7,636 nt of DNA, from the NCBI GenBank assembly GCA_031260385.1, contig JAIRKB010000312.1:1-7636 (forward strand), written 5' to 3'. This DNA comes from Propionibacteriaceae bacterium (lineage in GTDB: Bacteria > Actinomycetota > Actinomycetes > Propionibacteriales > Propionibacteriaceae). The notes below the pieces were generated by a model that saw only the letters and a program-made list of their open reading frames with translations, was not told the DNA's origin and ran no database searches. Positions 1 through 5,866 of the stretch are shown piece by piece; position 1 is the first letter of the stretch, and each line of letters begins with the position of its first letter. The translations under genes were made by a program, and so were the position numbers.

Positions 1-701
1 AAGACCGCCGCGACGAAGGCTTTCAACCCGGGCATGATGCCCATTAAGGGGTTGATGGAGTTGTAGTACACCCCGACCAAGACCCCGGCGGCACCAGCGA
101 GGGCCGAGCCGAGGGCAAAGGTAAAGGAGATGGTGTTGTCAACGTTGATCCCCATTAGCCGAGCGGCGTCGGCGTCTTGGGAAACCGCTCGCATCGCCTT
201 GCCGATCCGGGTCTGTTTGACAATGAACTGAAGGAGAACCATCAAGGTGACGGAAACAGCGATGATCACTAACTGCAGAACCTTGATCCGGACTTCGCCG
301 ACATAGAAGGAGGCGGCTAAGTAGCTGGGCAGTGGCGGATAGGCCCGCACATTCGCCCCGACGAAATACATCATCGTATATTCCAAAACCAAGGAGACGC
401 CGATCGCTGTGATCAGCAAGGTTATTCGTGGCGAGTTGCGCAACGGTCGGTAGGCGACCCGCTCGATGATCACCCCCAAGGCCGCACATAACGCCATCGC
501 AATAATCAGGGATTCGAAGAAACCTAATCGCAAGGTCGTCATGCAGAAAAAGCCCACAAAGGCCCCGATCATATAGACATCACCGTGAGCAAAGTTGATC
601 AACTGGATGATGCCGTAGACCATGGTGTATCCCAGCGCGATCAGCGCATAGATACTGCCCAGCGAGAGACCGTTGATGAGCTGCTGTAAGACGTCTGCCA
701 T
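1..701 (-). CDS. livH: Branched-chain amino acid ABC transporter permease, LivH-like (3' end beyond window)
   Basis: Inner permease subunit of a LIV/HAAT-type ABC importer, which would pair with a second permease (LivM type) and two ATPases. Translating the minus strand gives 233 residues with no stop, so the C-terminus (family about 290-300 aa) lies off the left edge. The N-terminus, with LINGLSLGSIYALIALGYTM, then QLINFAHGD at about 33-41, is typical of LivH. Later, AVSQDADAARLMGIN followed by a Gly/Ala-rich helix is the cytoplasmic loop that contacts the ATPase in this family. Several strongly hydrophobic helices lie between. The start ATG (699-701) has a near-perfect Shine-Dalgarno GGAGGTG on the minus strand (705-711). 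It lies downstream of the solute-binding gene, with a terminator between them. The assignment to the family is secure; the exact substrate among Leu/Ile/Val or related ligands cannot be read from the sequence. Confidence 0.93.
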   Translation of the reverse strand, partial: MADVLQQLINGLSLGSIYALIALGYTMVYGIIQLINFAHGDVYMIGAFVGFFCMTTLRLGFFESLIIAMALCAALGVIIERVAYRPLRNSPRITLLITAIGVSLVLEYTMMYFVGANVRAYPPLPSYLAASFYVGEVRIKVLQLVIIAVSVTLMVLLQFIVKQTRIGKAMRAVSQDADAARLMGINVDNTISFTFALGSALAGAAGVLVGVYYNSINPLMGIMPGLKAFVAAV

Positions 702-741
702 TCTCACCTCCGGGTGAAATCCTAGTGGTAAAACCCTAAGT

Positions 742-779
742 AAAAAACATCGAGCGAGTGGTTCCCCACTCGCTCGATG
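742..779 (-). terminator. Intrinsic terminator between the binding-protein and permease genes
   Basis: A perfect 14-bp inverted repeat (748-761 with 766-779) encloses a 4-nt loop, which reads GGAA (a GNRA tetraloop) on the minus strand. It is followed immediately by six T on that strand (742-747). It starts about 40 nt after the livK-like stop codon and ends about 40 nt before the livH-like start. This is a textbook Rho-independent terminator for the solute-binding gene. Partial read-through would let the permease be made at a lower level than the binding protein. On the plus strand the tail is only a short T-run (783-786), so activity is expected mainly on the minus strand. Confidence 0.9.
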
Positions 780-821
780 CGATTTTAACTAAATCAGTGA
801 TTTTTACCTAACCACAATCGA

Positions 822-1973
822 TTAGGATGATATCTTCTCGCTCGAAGACTGCTCGCCATTGGTCAGCGTGATCACGACGATATCCTTGATCGGGTTGTGG
901 TTCTCATCGATCGACAAGGTGCCGGTCACAGCCGGGAAGTCCTTGGTCTCGGCGAGAGCGTTCTTAACGGCTTCACCAGTCAGTTCGGTGGCCCGCCCAA
1001 TGGCATCCATAACCAGCATGGCGGTGTCATAACCGAGAGCATGGAAGGCATTCGGATCCTTGCCGTACATCGCGTTGAAGTCGGCGATGAACTTGGTCAC
1101 CATTGGGTCCTGGTCAAGCGAGGAGTAATGGTTGGTGAAGTAGACGTCGTTCAGCGCGTCAGGACCGGCGGTCTCCAGCAGTTCAGGAGCGTCGAAACCA
1201 TCAGCACCCATGATCGGGGCAGTGATCCCGAGTTCACGAGCGGCCTTGATAATCAGGGCGGCTTCGGTGTAGTAACCCGGCAGATAGATCGCGTCGAACT
1301 GCAGGCCACGAGCCCTGGTCAGGATGGCGTCAAAGTTGACATCGCCATCAGCATAGGCTTCTTCGCCAACGATGGTGCCACCAGCGGCCGTGAAGGTCGC
1401 CTTGAAGTTCTCGGCGAGGCCCTTGGCATAGTCAGAGGAGATGGAGCCAATGATCAACACGGACTGCGCACCCAAGGTCTTGGAAGCATAGTTCGCCATG
1501 GCGGTGCCCTGGAAGGAGTCGTTGAAGCAGGTCCGGAAGGCATACTCCTGAACCACATCTTTAAGGACGGTCACTTCGTCAGCGGTGGCGGAACCGGAGA
1601 TCACCGGAACCTTGTTCTCATTGGCAACCGGGATGGTGGCCATAAAACGCCCGGAGGTGGCTGGACCGAGGACGGCAATCACCTTGTCGCTCGTCATCAG
1701 CTTTTCCGCAAGCGTGGTGGCTTCAGAGGCCTCAGACTTGTTGTCGTACTTGACAATTTGGACCTGCTTGCCATTAATACCGCCAGCGGCGTTAACTTCC
1801 GCAACGGCCATTTCAATACCCAACAGGGAGGCTTCGCCATAGGCGGCGACGCCACCGGTGAGTTCGTAGTTCACACCGATCTTGATAACGTCGGCGGCGG
1901 TGCCCCCTCCACACCCGGTGAGCACGGAGATGCCCACGGCTGCGGCAAAGAGCCCAACAATGATTCGCTTCAT
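822..1973 (-). CDS. livK: Branched-chain amino acid ABC transporter solute-binding lipoprotein, LivK-like
   Basis: Extracytoplasmic ligand-binding subunit (periplasmic-binding-protein type 1, Peripla_BP_6 class) that captures an amino acid and delivers it to the LivH-type permease. The chosen start gives 383 aa. It begins MKRIIVGLFAAAVG and has a lipobox LTGC with the lipidated Cys at residue 21, so the mature protein is membrane-anchored as in Gram-positives. The body shows family features: IKIGVNYELTGGVAAYG near the mature N-terminus, AAGGINGKQVQIV, AVLGPATSG, the VPVISGSAT strand and a YDTAMLVMDAI helix. An in-frame ATG 33 nt upstream (2006) would add 11 residues. The inner ATG (1971-1973) is preferred because it has the Shine-Dalgarno GAGGAAG 6 nt upstream (1980-1986) and gives a clean signal peptide. 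It is followed by a strong terminator and then the permease gene. Ligand specificity is not determined. Confidence 0.93.
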   Translation of the reverse strand: MKRIIVGLFAAAVGISVLTGCGGGTAADVIKIGVNYELTGGVAAYGEASLLGIEMAVAEVNAAGGINGKQVQIVKYDNKSEASEATTLAEKLMTSDKVIAVLGPATSGRFMATIPVANENKVPVISGSATADEVTVLKDVVQEYAFRTCFNDSFQGTAMANYASKTLGAQSVLIIGSISSDYAKGLAENFKATFTAAGGTIVGEEAYADGDVNFDAILTRARGLQFDAIYLPGYYTEAALIIKAARELGITAPIMGADGFDAPELLETAGPDALNDVYFTNHYSSLDQDPMVTKFIADFNAMYGKDPNAFHALGYDTAMLVMDAIGRATELTGEAVKNALAETKDFPAVTGTLSIDENHNPIKDIVVITLTNGEQSSSEKISS

Positions 1974-2003
1974 ATTCTGCTTCCTCAGCTTTTTCGACAC
2001 TCC

Positions 2004-2080
2004 CATCGGCCTCGATGAGAGGACGGCCTACCCATTCGCCGTCGGGGCTATGGTAGCTCACCGCGCCTCGGCGCCGTGAG
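2004..2080 (-). promoter_or_regulatory. Hairpin-rich 5' leader of the livK-like gene
   Basis: Three consecutive short hairpins can form in the transcript leading into the livK-like gene. The first pairs 2057-2061 with 2076-2080 and, after one mismatch, 2063-2066 with 2071-2074 around a 4-nt loop. The second is a perfect 6-bp stem, GACGGC at 2022-2027 with GCCGTC at 2038-2043. The third is CATCG at 2004-2008 with CGATG at 2013-2017. No T-run follows any of them, so they are not intrinsic terminators. This may be a regulatory leader or only GC-rich structure; I recognise no known riboswitch or T-box motif. Confidence 0.35.
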
Positions 2081-2099
2081 GCCGCTTACCAGGAAAATG

Positions 2100-2118
2100 C
2101 CAATTTTGGGCTAATTGG
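2100..2118. promoter_or_regulatory. Dyad CCAATT-N7-AATTGG in the livK/serC intergenic region
   Basis: A perfect 6-bp inverted repeat (2100-2105 with 2113-2118), AT-rich in its core and placed between the two divergent genes. It has the size and symmetry of a dimeric regulator site. It could equally be chance or part of the livK leader. No regulator can be named. Confidence 0.25.
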
Positions 2119-2172
2119 GCCAACCTTCGGCAGCGCTTTCGCCGGTAAAGCCCGTAATCGCCTCCCGGTCAG

Positions 2173-2204
2173 ATGTAACAATACTGTGACCTTGTGACGT
2201 CCAA
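2173..2204 (-). promoter_or_regulatory. Possible promoter for the livK-like gene
   Basis: On the minus strand TTGGAC (2204 to 2199) resembles a -35 box, and TATTGT (2183 to 2178) is a weak -10 box after a short 15-nt spacer. TTACAT (2178 to 2173) is an alternative -10 with too long a spacer. If used, the transcript would start near 2170 and carry a leader of about 200 nt. The same stretch contains the direct repeat TGTGAC (2185-2190 and 2193-2198), a possible regulator site. The spacing is poor, so confidence is low. Confidence 0.25.
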
Positions 2205-2283
2205 ATAGTGAGACTTTCCTGCTCTCCAGGTGGGTTTGTCCAAACCGAGTGTTCTGGAACCGCCAGGGGGTTCGGGGGTGAAA

Positions 2284-2289
2284 TAATAT
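2284..2289 (+). promoter_or_regulatory. Candidate -10 box for a leaderless serC transcript
   Basis: TAATAT fits the loose actinobacterial -10 pattern (TANNNT) and ends 5 nt before the serC ATG at 2295. Transcription would therefore start at or next to the A of the start codon. The only purine-rich Shine-Dalgarno candidate (GGGGGTG, 2274-2280) is 14 nt from the ATG, too far for normal use. No good -35 box is visible at 16-18 nt. Leaderless starts of this layout are common in actinomycetes. Confidence 0.4.
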
Positions 2290-2294
2290 CCGCT

Positions 2295-3371
2295 ATGCGC
2301 GTTTTCAACTTTTCCGCTGGTCCAGCCATGCTTCCGCTTGAGGTTCTTGCCACCGCTCAGAGCGAGTTGACCGATTGGCGTTCCGGGATGTCCGTGATGG
2401 AGGTCTCCCATCGGGGCAAGGATTTCGTGGCTTGTGCAGCCCGCGCCGAAGCCGGACTGCGTGAGGTCCTCGGCATTCCTGAGTCCTACAAGGTGCTCTT
2501 TCTCACCGGCGGTGCCTCCGGTCAGTTTGACATTATCCCGATGAACCTAACGGCGCCTGGTGAGGTCGTCGATTTCATTAACACTGGGCAGTGGTCAACC
2601 AAGGCGATCGCGGGCTCAAAGCGTCAAGGTCTGGCAGTTAACGTCATCGCTGACGAGGCCGCTAGCGGTTATACAACGACCCCAGCACCCGGAAGCTTTG
2701 CGGTCACCCCGGGAGCGAAATACCTCCACTACACGCCTAATGAAACGATCGGTGGGGTCGAGTTCGGCTACCTGCCGACCGCCGAGGCGCCCCTAGTCGC
2801 GGACTTCTCCTCGACGATCCTGTCCCGGCCTATCGATGTCTCGCAGTTCGGCGTGATCTACGCTGGTGCCCAGAAGAATATGGGACCTTCAGGCTTGACG
2901 GTGGTGATTGTCCGCGAAGACCTACTTGGTCAAGCTCGTCCCACCACCCCAGAGGTTCTCAACTGGACGGTGCAAGCCAAGAACGACTCGATGCTGAACA
3001 CGCCTCCAACCTTCGGGATCTATCTGCTTGGGTTGATCGTTGAGTGGGTGCAGGCGAACGGTGGCTTGGCCGCTATGGGAGCCCGCAACCAGGCTAAAGC
3101 CCAAGCCCTCTATGCCGCGATCGATAACTCCGAGTTCTATTCCAACCCGGTTGCCCCTTCGGCACGGTCCTGGATGAACGTGCCCTTCTTGTTGGCCAAT
3201 CCGGAACTAGATGGTGCCTTCCTAGCCGGTGCCAACCAAGCGGGGCTAACGAACCTTGAAGGCCACCGTAGTGTTGGGGGTATGCGCGCCAGTATTTACA
3301 ACGCCATGCCCATCGAGGGCGTCCAAGCGCTCATTGACTATATGACCGCATTTGCGGCCGAAAACGGGTAA
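2295..3371 (+). CDS. serC: Phosphoserine aminotransferase
   Basis: PLP-dependent enzyme converting 3-phosphohydroxypyruvate and glutamate to O-phosphoserine and 2-oxoglutarate, the second step of serine synthesis in the cytoplasm. The 358-residue product matches the usual length of about 360. It opens with the hallmark FNFSAGPAMLP (4-14). It has SHRGKDF (38-44), GGASGQFDIIPMNL (72-85), the PLP-lysine region YAGAQKNMGPSGLT with Lys194, NTPPTF (235-240), and the C-terminal substrate-binding GHRSVGGMRASIYNAM (323-338). The frame is open upstream to 2208, but the family N-terminus fixes the start at 2295. The motifs are those of the classical SerC type of proteobacteria, firmicutes and Bacteroidetes rather than the divergent mycobacterial type. 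serA follows 13 nt downstream in the same operon. Confidence 0.96.
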   Translation: MRVFNFSAGPAMLPLEVLATAQSELTDWRSGMSVMEVSHRGKDFVACAARAEAGLREVLGIPESYKVLFLTGGASGQFDIIPMNLTAPGEVVDFINTGQWSTKAIAGSKRQGLAVNVIADEAASGYTTTPAPGSFAVTPGAKYLHYTPNETIGGVEFGYLPTAEAPLVADFSSTILSRPIDVSQFGVIYAGAQKNMGPSGLTVVIVREDLLGQARPTTPEVLNWTVQAKNDSMLNTPPTFGIYLLGLIVEWVQANGGLAAMGARNQAKAQALYAAIDNSEFYSNPVAPSARSWMNVPFLLANPELDGAFLAGANQAGLTNLEGHRSVGGMRASIYNAMPIEGVQALIDYMTAFAAENG

Positions 3372-3384
3372 CCAGGAGGATGAA

Positions 3385-4554
3385 ATGACTTACAAAATCA
3401 AGACCCTTAACTCAATTAGCAGTGTTGGCCTCGGTCGGCTGCCAAAAGATTCGTATGTCGTCGGCTCTGAACTCGAAGACCCGGATGCGCTGATTCTGCG
3501 TTCCGCAAATCTCCATGAGGTGGCGATTCCCGACTCGGTCCTAGCGGTTGCCCGCGCCGGAGCCGGGACTAACAACATCCCGATTGCCGACTACTCCGCT
3601 CGGGGAATCCCGGTGTTCAACACCCCCGGGGCCAATGCTAATGCTGTCAAAGAGCTGGTCATCGCCGCCTTGTTCCTAGCGGCGCGCAATATCATCCCCG
3701 CGGCCTCCTTCGCTCATCGCTTGACTGGTGACGCTCCATCGATGGATAAGGCCGTCGAAGCGGGCAAGAAGGCCTACGTCGGCTTCGAGTTGCCCGGGAA
3801 AGTCCTTGGGGTGATTGGTTTGGGCGCTATCGGGGTCGAGGTTGCCAACGCCGCCGCCGCCCTCGGCATGCGCGTGCTCGGCTACGATCCGTCGATTACC
3901 GTCCAACATGCCTGGAAACTGTCGAGCCAGGTCGAGCATGTCACCAAGCTGGATCAGCTTTTCCGGCGCGCCGATATCGTCACCATCCACGTGCCCTTAC
4001 TAGAGGAAACCCGGGGCATGATTGGGGCCGAACGGTTAGCTCAGTTGCGTAAATCCGCCATCTTGCTGAACTTCTCCCGCGCACCAGTCGTTGACGAAGC
4101 GGCAGTGGTCGAGGCCCTAGAGTCCGGTCGGTTGCGCGGCTATATCTGCGACTTCCCGTCCCCGGACCTTAACCGACGCGACCGGGTCGTCACTCTCCCC
4201 CACCTTGGCGCTTCCACCGGCGAAGCCGAAGAGAACTGCGCCCAGATGGCCGTCGACGAACTACGGGCCTTCTTGGAGGATGGTACGATCCTAAACTCGG
4301 TCAACTTCCCCAATGCCGAACTCGTTCGCAACCCCGGCACCTCCCGGATCGCGATCGCTAACAGCAACGTGCCAAATATGGTCGGTCAAATCTCGACCCT
4401 GCTTGCTACCGCTGGGCTAAATATCTCCGACCTGCTTAACAAGTCGCGCGGCGACCTCGCCTACACAATCGTCGACGTCGAAGGCAAGCTGCCGGAGTCT
4501 GTCATCGCCCAAATCCGCTCCATCCCCGGCGTCCTAAACGCCCGAGTGATCTAG
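3385..4554 (+). CDS. serA: D-3-phosphoglycerate dehydrogenase (short ACT-domain form)
   Basis: NAD-dependent oxidation of 3-phosphoglycerate to 3-phosphohydroxypyruvate, the first step of serine synthesis, supplying SerC. The 389-aa product has a substrate domain, a Rossmann domain with GLGAIG (145-150) and the downstream acid Asp168 in GYDP, the catalytic Arg232 in NFSRAPVVD, and the catalytic His273 in LPHLGAST. The third catalytic position, usually Glu in DVFxxEP, falls in DFPSPD (256-261), so Asp261 may take its place. The C-terminal 70 residues form an ACT domain (NVPNMVGQISTLLATAGLNI), the usual site of serine feedback inhibition. There is no intervening domain as in mycobacterial SerA. 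The start at 3385 has AGGAGG (3374-3379) 5 nt upstream; upstream in-frame codons overlap serC. The short form resembles the clostridial/Bacteroides group of about 390 aa. Confidence 0.94.
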   Translation: MTYKIKTLNSISSVGLGRLPKDSYVVGSELEDPDALILRSANLHEVAIPDSVLAVARAGAGTNNIPIADYSARGIPVFNTPGANANAVKELVIAALFLAARNIIPAASFAHRLTGDAPSMDKAVEAGKKAYVGFELPGKVLGVIGLGAIGVEVANAAAALGMRVLGYDPSITVQHAWKLSSQVEHVTKLDQLFRRADIVTIHVPLLEETRGMIGAERLAQLRKSAILLNFSRAPVVDEAAVVEALESGRLRGYICDFPSPDLNRRDRVVTLPHLGASTGEAEENCAQMAVDELRAFLEDGTILNSVNFPNAELVRNPGTSRIAIANSNVPNMVGQISTLLATAGLNISDLLNKSRGDLAYTIVDVEGKLPESVIAQIRSIPGVLNARVI

Positions 4555-4557
4555 GGC

Positions 4558-4563
4558 TAAAAT
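4558..4563 (+). promoter_or_regulatory. Possible internal -10 box before the small membrane protein gene
   Basis: TAAAAT matches the -10 consensus at five of six positions and starts 4 nt after the serA stop codon, 27 nt before the next start codon. No -35 box is convincing at 16-18 nt upstream. It could give the small gene its own transcription in addition to read-through from serCA, or be a chance AT-rich match. Confidence 0.25.
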
Positions 4564-4590
4564 AGAAAGACCATATTGAAAGGGGAAGCC

Positions 4591-4992
4591 ATGTCGGAAT
4601 CTAGGACCTATAACCTTGGCACGGTGACTATTGAGCAGCTTGGGCAAGCGGTTGAGGCCTTTTTGCGCGGGCAGAACTCGATGCAGGTTGAGGGGTTGCA
4701 TGGGTCGGGGGGCTATATGGTCCAAGCGCGCCAGAACTCTGGGGAGTGGCGGAAGTTTGTCGGGCTTGACAAGGCCGTCCAGGTGAGGATCCTGCCGAGT
4801 GGGGATCGTTCGGTGGTCGTTAGTGTTGGTGAAGGTAAGTGGGTTGACAAGCTTGGGGTCGGGGCAGTTGGGGCGCTGTTTTTTGCGCCACTGATGATCG
4901 TCGCTGGTGCCGGAGCAGTCCTACAGGTCAAACTGACCAAGGATGTCCTCAACCATGTTGAGAACTACTTGATCATGAATGGTGGGAACTAG
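4591..4992 (+). CDS. Uncharacterised small protein with one hydrophobic hairpin or membrane segment
   Basis: A 133-residue protein I cannot assign to a named function. The start ATG has AGGGG (4581-4585) 5 nt upstream; a TTG at 4576 in frame is a weaker alternative. Residues 1-80 are soluble in character, with an N-terminal helix (TIEQLGQAVEAFLRGQ) and a beta-rich part ending VQVRILPSGDRSVVVSVG. Then GKWVDK (82-87) leads into a Gly/Ala-rich hydrophobic stretch at about 88-111, followed by a polar helix KLTKDVLNHVENYL. This layout (small beta domain, short membrane hairpin, C-terminal helix) recurs in small bacterial proteins of unknown role. It lies 36 nt after serA in the same direction, so co-transcription is likely. 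It uses GGG, GTT and CTT codons more than serA does, so it may have a different history. It has no signal peptide and no metal-binding cysteines. Confidence 0.75.
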   Translation: MSESRTYNLGTVTIEQLGQAVEAFLRGQNSMQVEGLHGSGGYMVQARQNSGEWRKFVGLDKAVQVRILPSGDRSVVVSVGEGKWVDKLGVGAVGALFFAPLMIVAGAGAVLQVKLTKDVLNHVENYLIMNGGN

Positions 4993-5012
4993 TTACATCC
5001 TCTGCGTTACTT

Positions 5013-5077
5013 CGCTGGTTCAGACTATGTGCTAGCCAGCGGACAACCAGGTATATCCGCTCTTCAGATTCCAGCGG
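5013..5077 (+). promoter_or_regulatory. Alternating complementary segments after the serCA operon
   Basis: Four short segments can pair in two exclusive ways: CGCTGG (5013-5018), CCAGCGG (5036-5042), CCGCT (5057-5061) and CCAGCGG again (5071-5077). Segments 1:2 and 3:4 form one fold; 2:3 forms the other. It begins 21 nt after the small gene's stop codon and the last stem is followed by a weak T-bearing stretch. It may act as a poor terminator or 3' stabilising structure, or be chance. No gene lies directly downstream on this strand. Confidence 0.3.
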
Positions 5078-5182
5078 GTTATTTCGATAGTCAGATCTGT
5101 TCGTGCCAGGGCTCGTACCCCTGCTGATGTGTCTCAAACCGAAAGCCAACTGCCTAAACCTAGTAATGGTTGAAGCCCAGCG

Positions 5183-5290
5183 AAGCTACGGAAGAACACT
5201 TAAGACCGCGGGGTCTGGGGCGCCGGTCTGCGCCCCAGCAAACCAACCCCCACCCGAGAACTCAAAACCGAACCAGGTTACCCCCTGATC
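5183..5290 (+). repeat. Left arm of large inverted repeat, with 9-bp stem-loop
   Basis: This arm is the inverted counterpart of 5631-5728. Over 5183-5248 the two align without gaps, with 57 of 66 positions identical. The remaining inner part aligns with gaps (42 against 32 nt). Within the arm, CTGGGGCGC (5215-5223) and GCGCCCCAG (5230-5238) make a perfect 9-bp stem around the 6-nt loop CGGTCT. The arm is C- and A-rich on the plus strand after the hairpin. The outer edge is put at 5183 because similarity fades beyond it; no target-site duplication is obvious. Confidence 0.8.
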
Positions 5291-5410
5291 GTGACAAGGA
5301 TTGGTCTTCATCTAAAGCTGCCGGACACCGATCAAGTAGATAATACGGTCTGCGTTTGACCCCTAGTCTCAGTTCGTAGTGATCTTAAGACATTAACGTA
5401 ACCATTTCGG

Positions 5411-5505
5411 ATCGCACGACGAGTATGGCTGAAGATCACCCCAAAATCGCTGGGGAAACCAACATCTTCAGCCATTAGCGAAAGGCCCCCTCGTTTGGGT
5501 GCGAT
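5411..5505. repeat. Nested central hairpin of the palindromic element
   Basis: The centre folds as nested stems. The outermost is ATCGCAC (5411-5417) with GTGCGAT (5499-5505). Next come ACGAG (5419-5423) with CTCGT (5490-5494), a perfect 12-bp stem ATGGCTGAAGAT (5425-5436) with ATCTTCAGCCAT (5464-5475), and an inner CCCCA (5439-5443) with TGGGG (5451-5455) around 7 nt. A further direct copy of TGGCTGAAGAT lies just outside at 5508-5518. The centre of these stems coincides with the centre of the flanking 100-nt arms, so it belongs to the same element. Confidence 0.75.
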
Positions 5506-5630
5506 ATTGGCTGAAGATAACCATCGTCTAACCTGGTTTACTCGTACGGATGGTCCTAGGTAGTCTCTCTGGGTGGGTTTTCCACCAAGTTACAGCGTCT
5601 TGATTGCGGAAGTTTTGAAGTAATGGGGTT

Positions 5631-5728
5631 GATTAGGGGAACAGGTTTGGTTTTCGGGTTCTGGTTGGTTTGCTGGGGTGGAGACCGCCACCCCAGACCC
5701 CGCGGTTTTGATAGTTCTTCCGCAGCTT
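5631..5728 (-). repeat. Right arm of large inverted repeat, with compensated 9-bp stem-loop
   Basis: Inverted counterpart of 5183-5290. Its stem-loop is CTGGGGTGG (5673-5681) with CCACCCCAG (5688-5696) around AGACCG, the complement of the left arm's loop. Compared in the same orientation, two of the nine base pairs differ from the left arm. In both pairs the two bases have changed together, so pairing is kept while the loop sequence is unchanged. On the plus strand the arm is G- and T-rich before the hairpin. Confidence 0.8.
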
Positions 5729-5866
5729 TCTAGTGCGTAGGTGAACCACAAAGGTTAGCCGATAAGGAGGCTTTTTCCGGTTTACCGGGGTGGGGTTGAG
5801 TTTAGGCGGAGGCTAGTTATGAAGTTCCTCTAGCGTGTTACGTCTCACTGGAGTCCAATGCCCCCT

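Larger units (their letters stand above)
4993..5866. other. Gene-free region of about 870 nt dominated by a large palindromic element
   Basis: No open frame here has a good start, ribosome-binding site or protein-like composition; the longest is 61 codons at 5103-5288, rich in Pro, Asn and Lys. The block contains, in order, alternating complementary segments after the small membrane gene (5013-5077), a large imperfect palindrome (5183-5728) and a short G- and T-rich stretch up to the PAP2 stop codon. That last stretch includes the small palindrome CCGGT-TT-ACCGG (5777-5788). No transposase or tRNA was found. No clean terminator is visible for either the ser operon or the PAP2 gene. Confidence 0.7.

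Noticed and set aside
139..489. 116-codon open frame on the minus strand
   Set aside because: It lies inside the LivH-like frame, which has clear family motifs; this one is an off-frame, Arg-rich shadow.
897..2018. Long open frame of 373 codons on the plus strand
   Set aside because: It is antisense to the livK-like gene, lacks a ribosome-binding site, and its translation shows the low-complexity look of a shadow frame.
5103..5288. 61-codon open frame in the gene-free region
   Set aside because: It overlaps the left arm of the inverted repeat, has no ribosome-binding site, and its Pro/Asn/Lys-rich end follows the repeat sequence rather than a protein pattern.
5183..5728. CRISPR array
   Set aside because: The repeats are inverted, few and unequally spaced; there are no regular spacers and no cas genes.
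5183..5728. Insertion sequence with terminal inverted repeats
   Set aside because: No transposase frame or remnant is present and no target-site duplication is visible, so only a non-autonomous element could be considered.
5777..5788. CCGGT-TT-ACCGG as a terminator for the PAP2 gene
   Set aside because: The loop is only 2 nt and no T-run follows on the minus strand.
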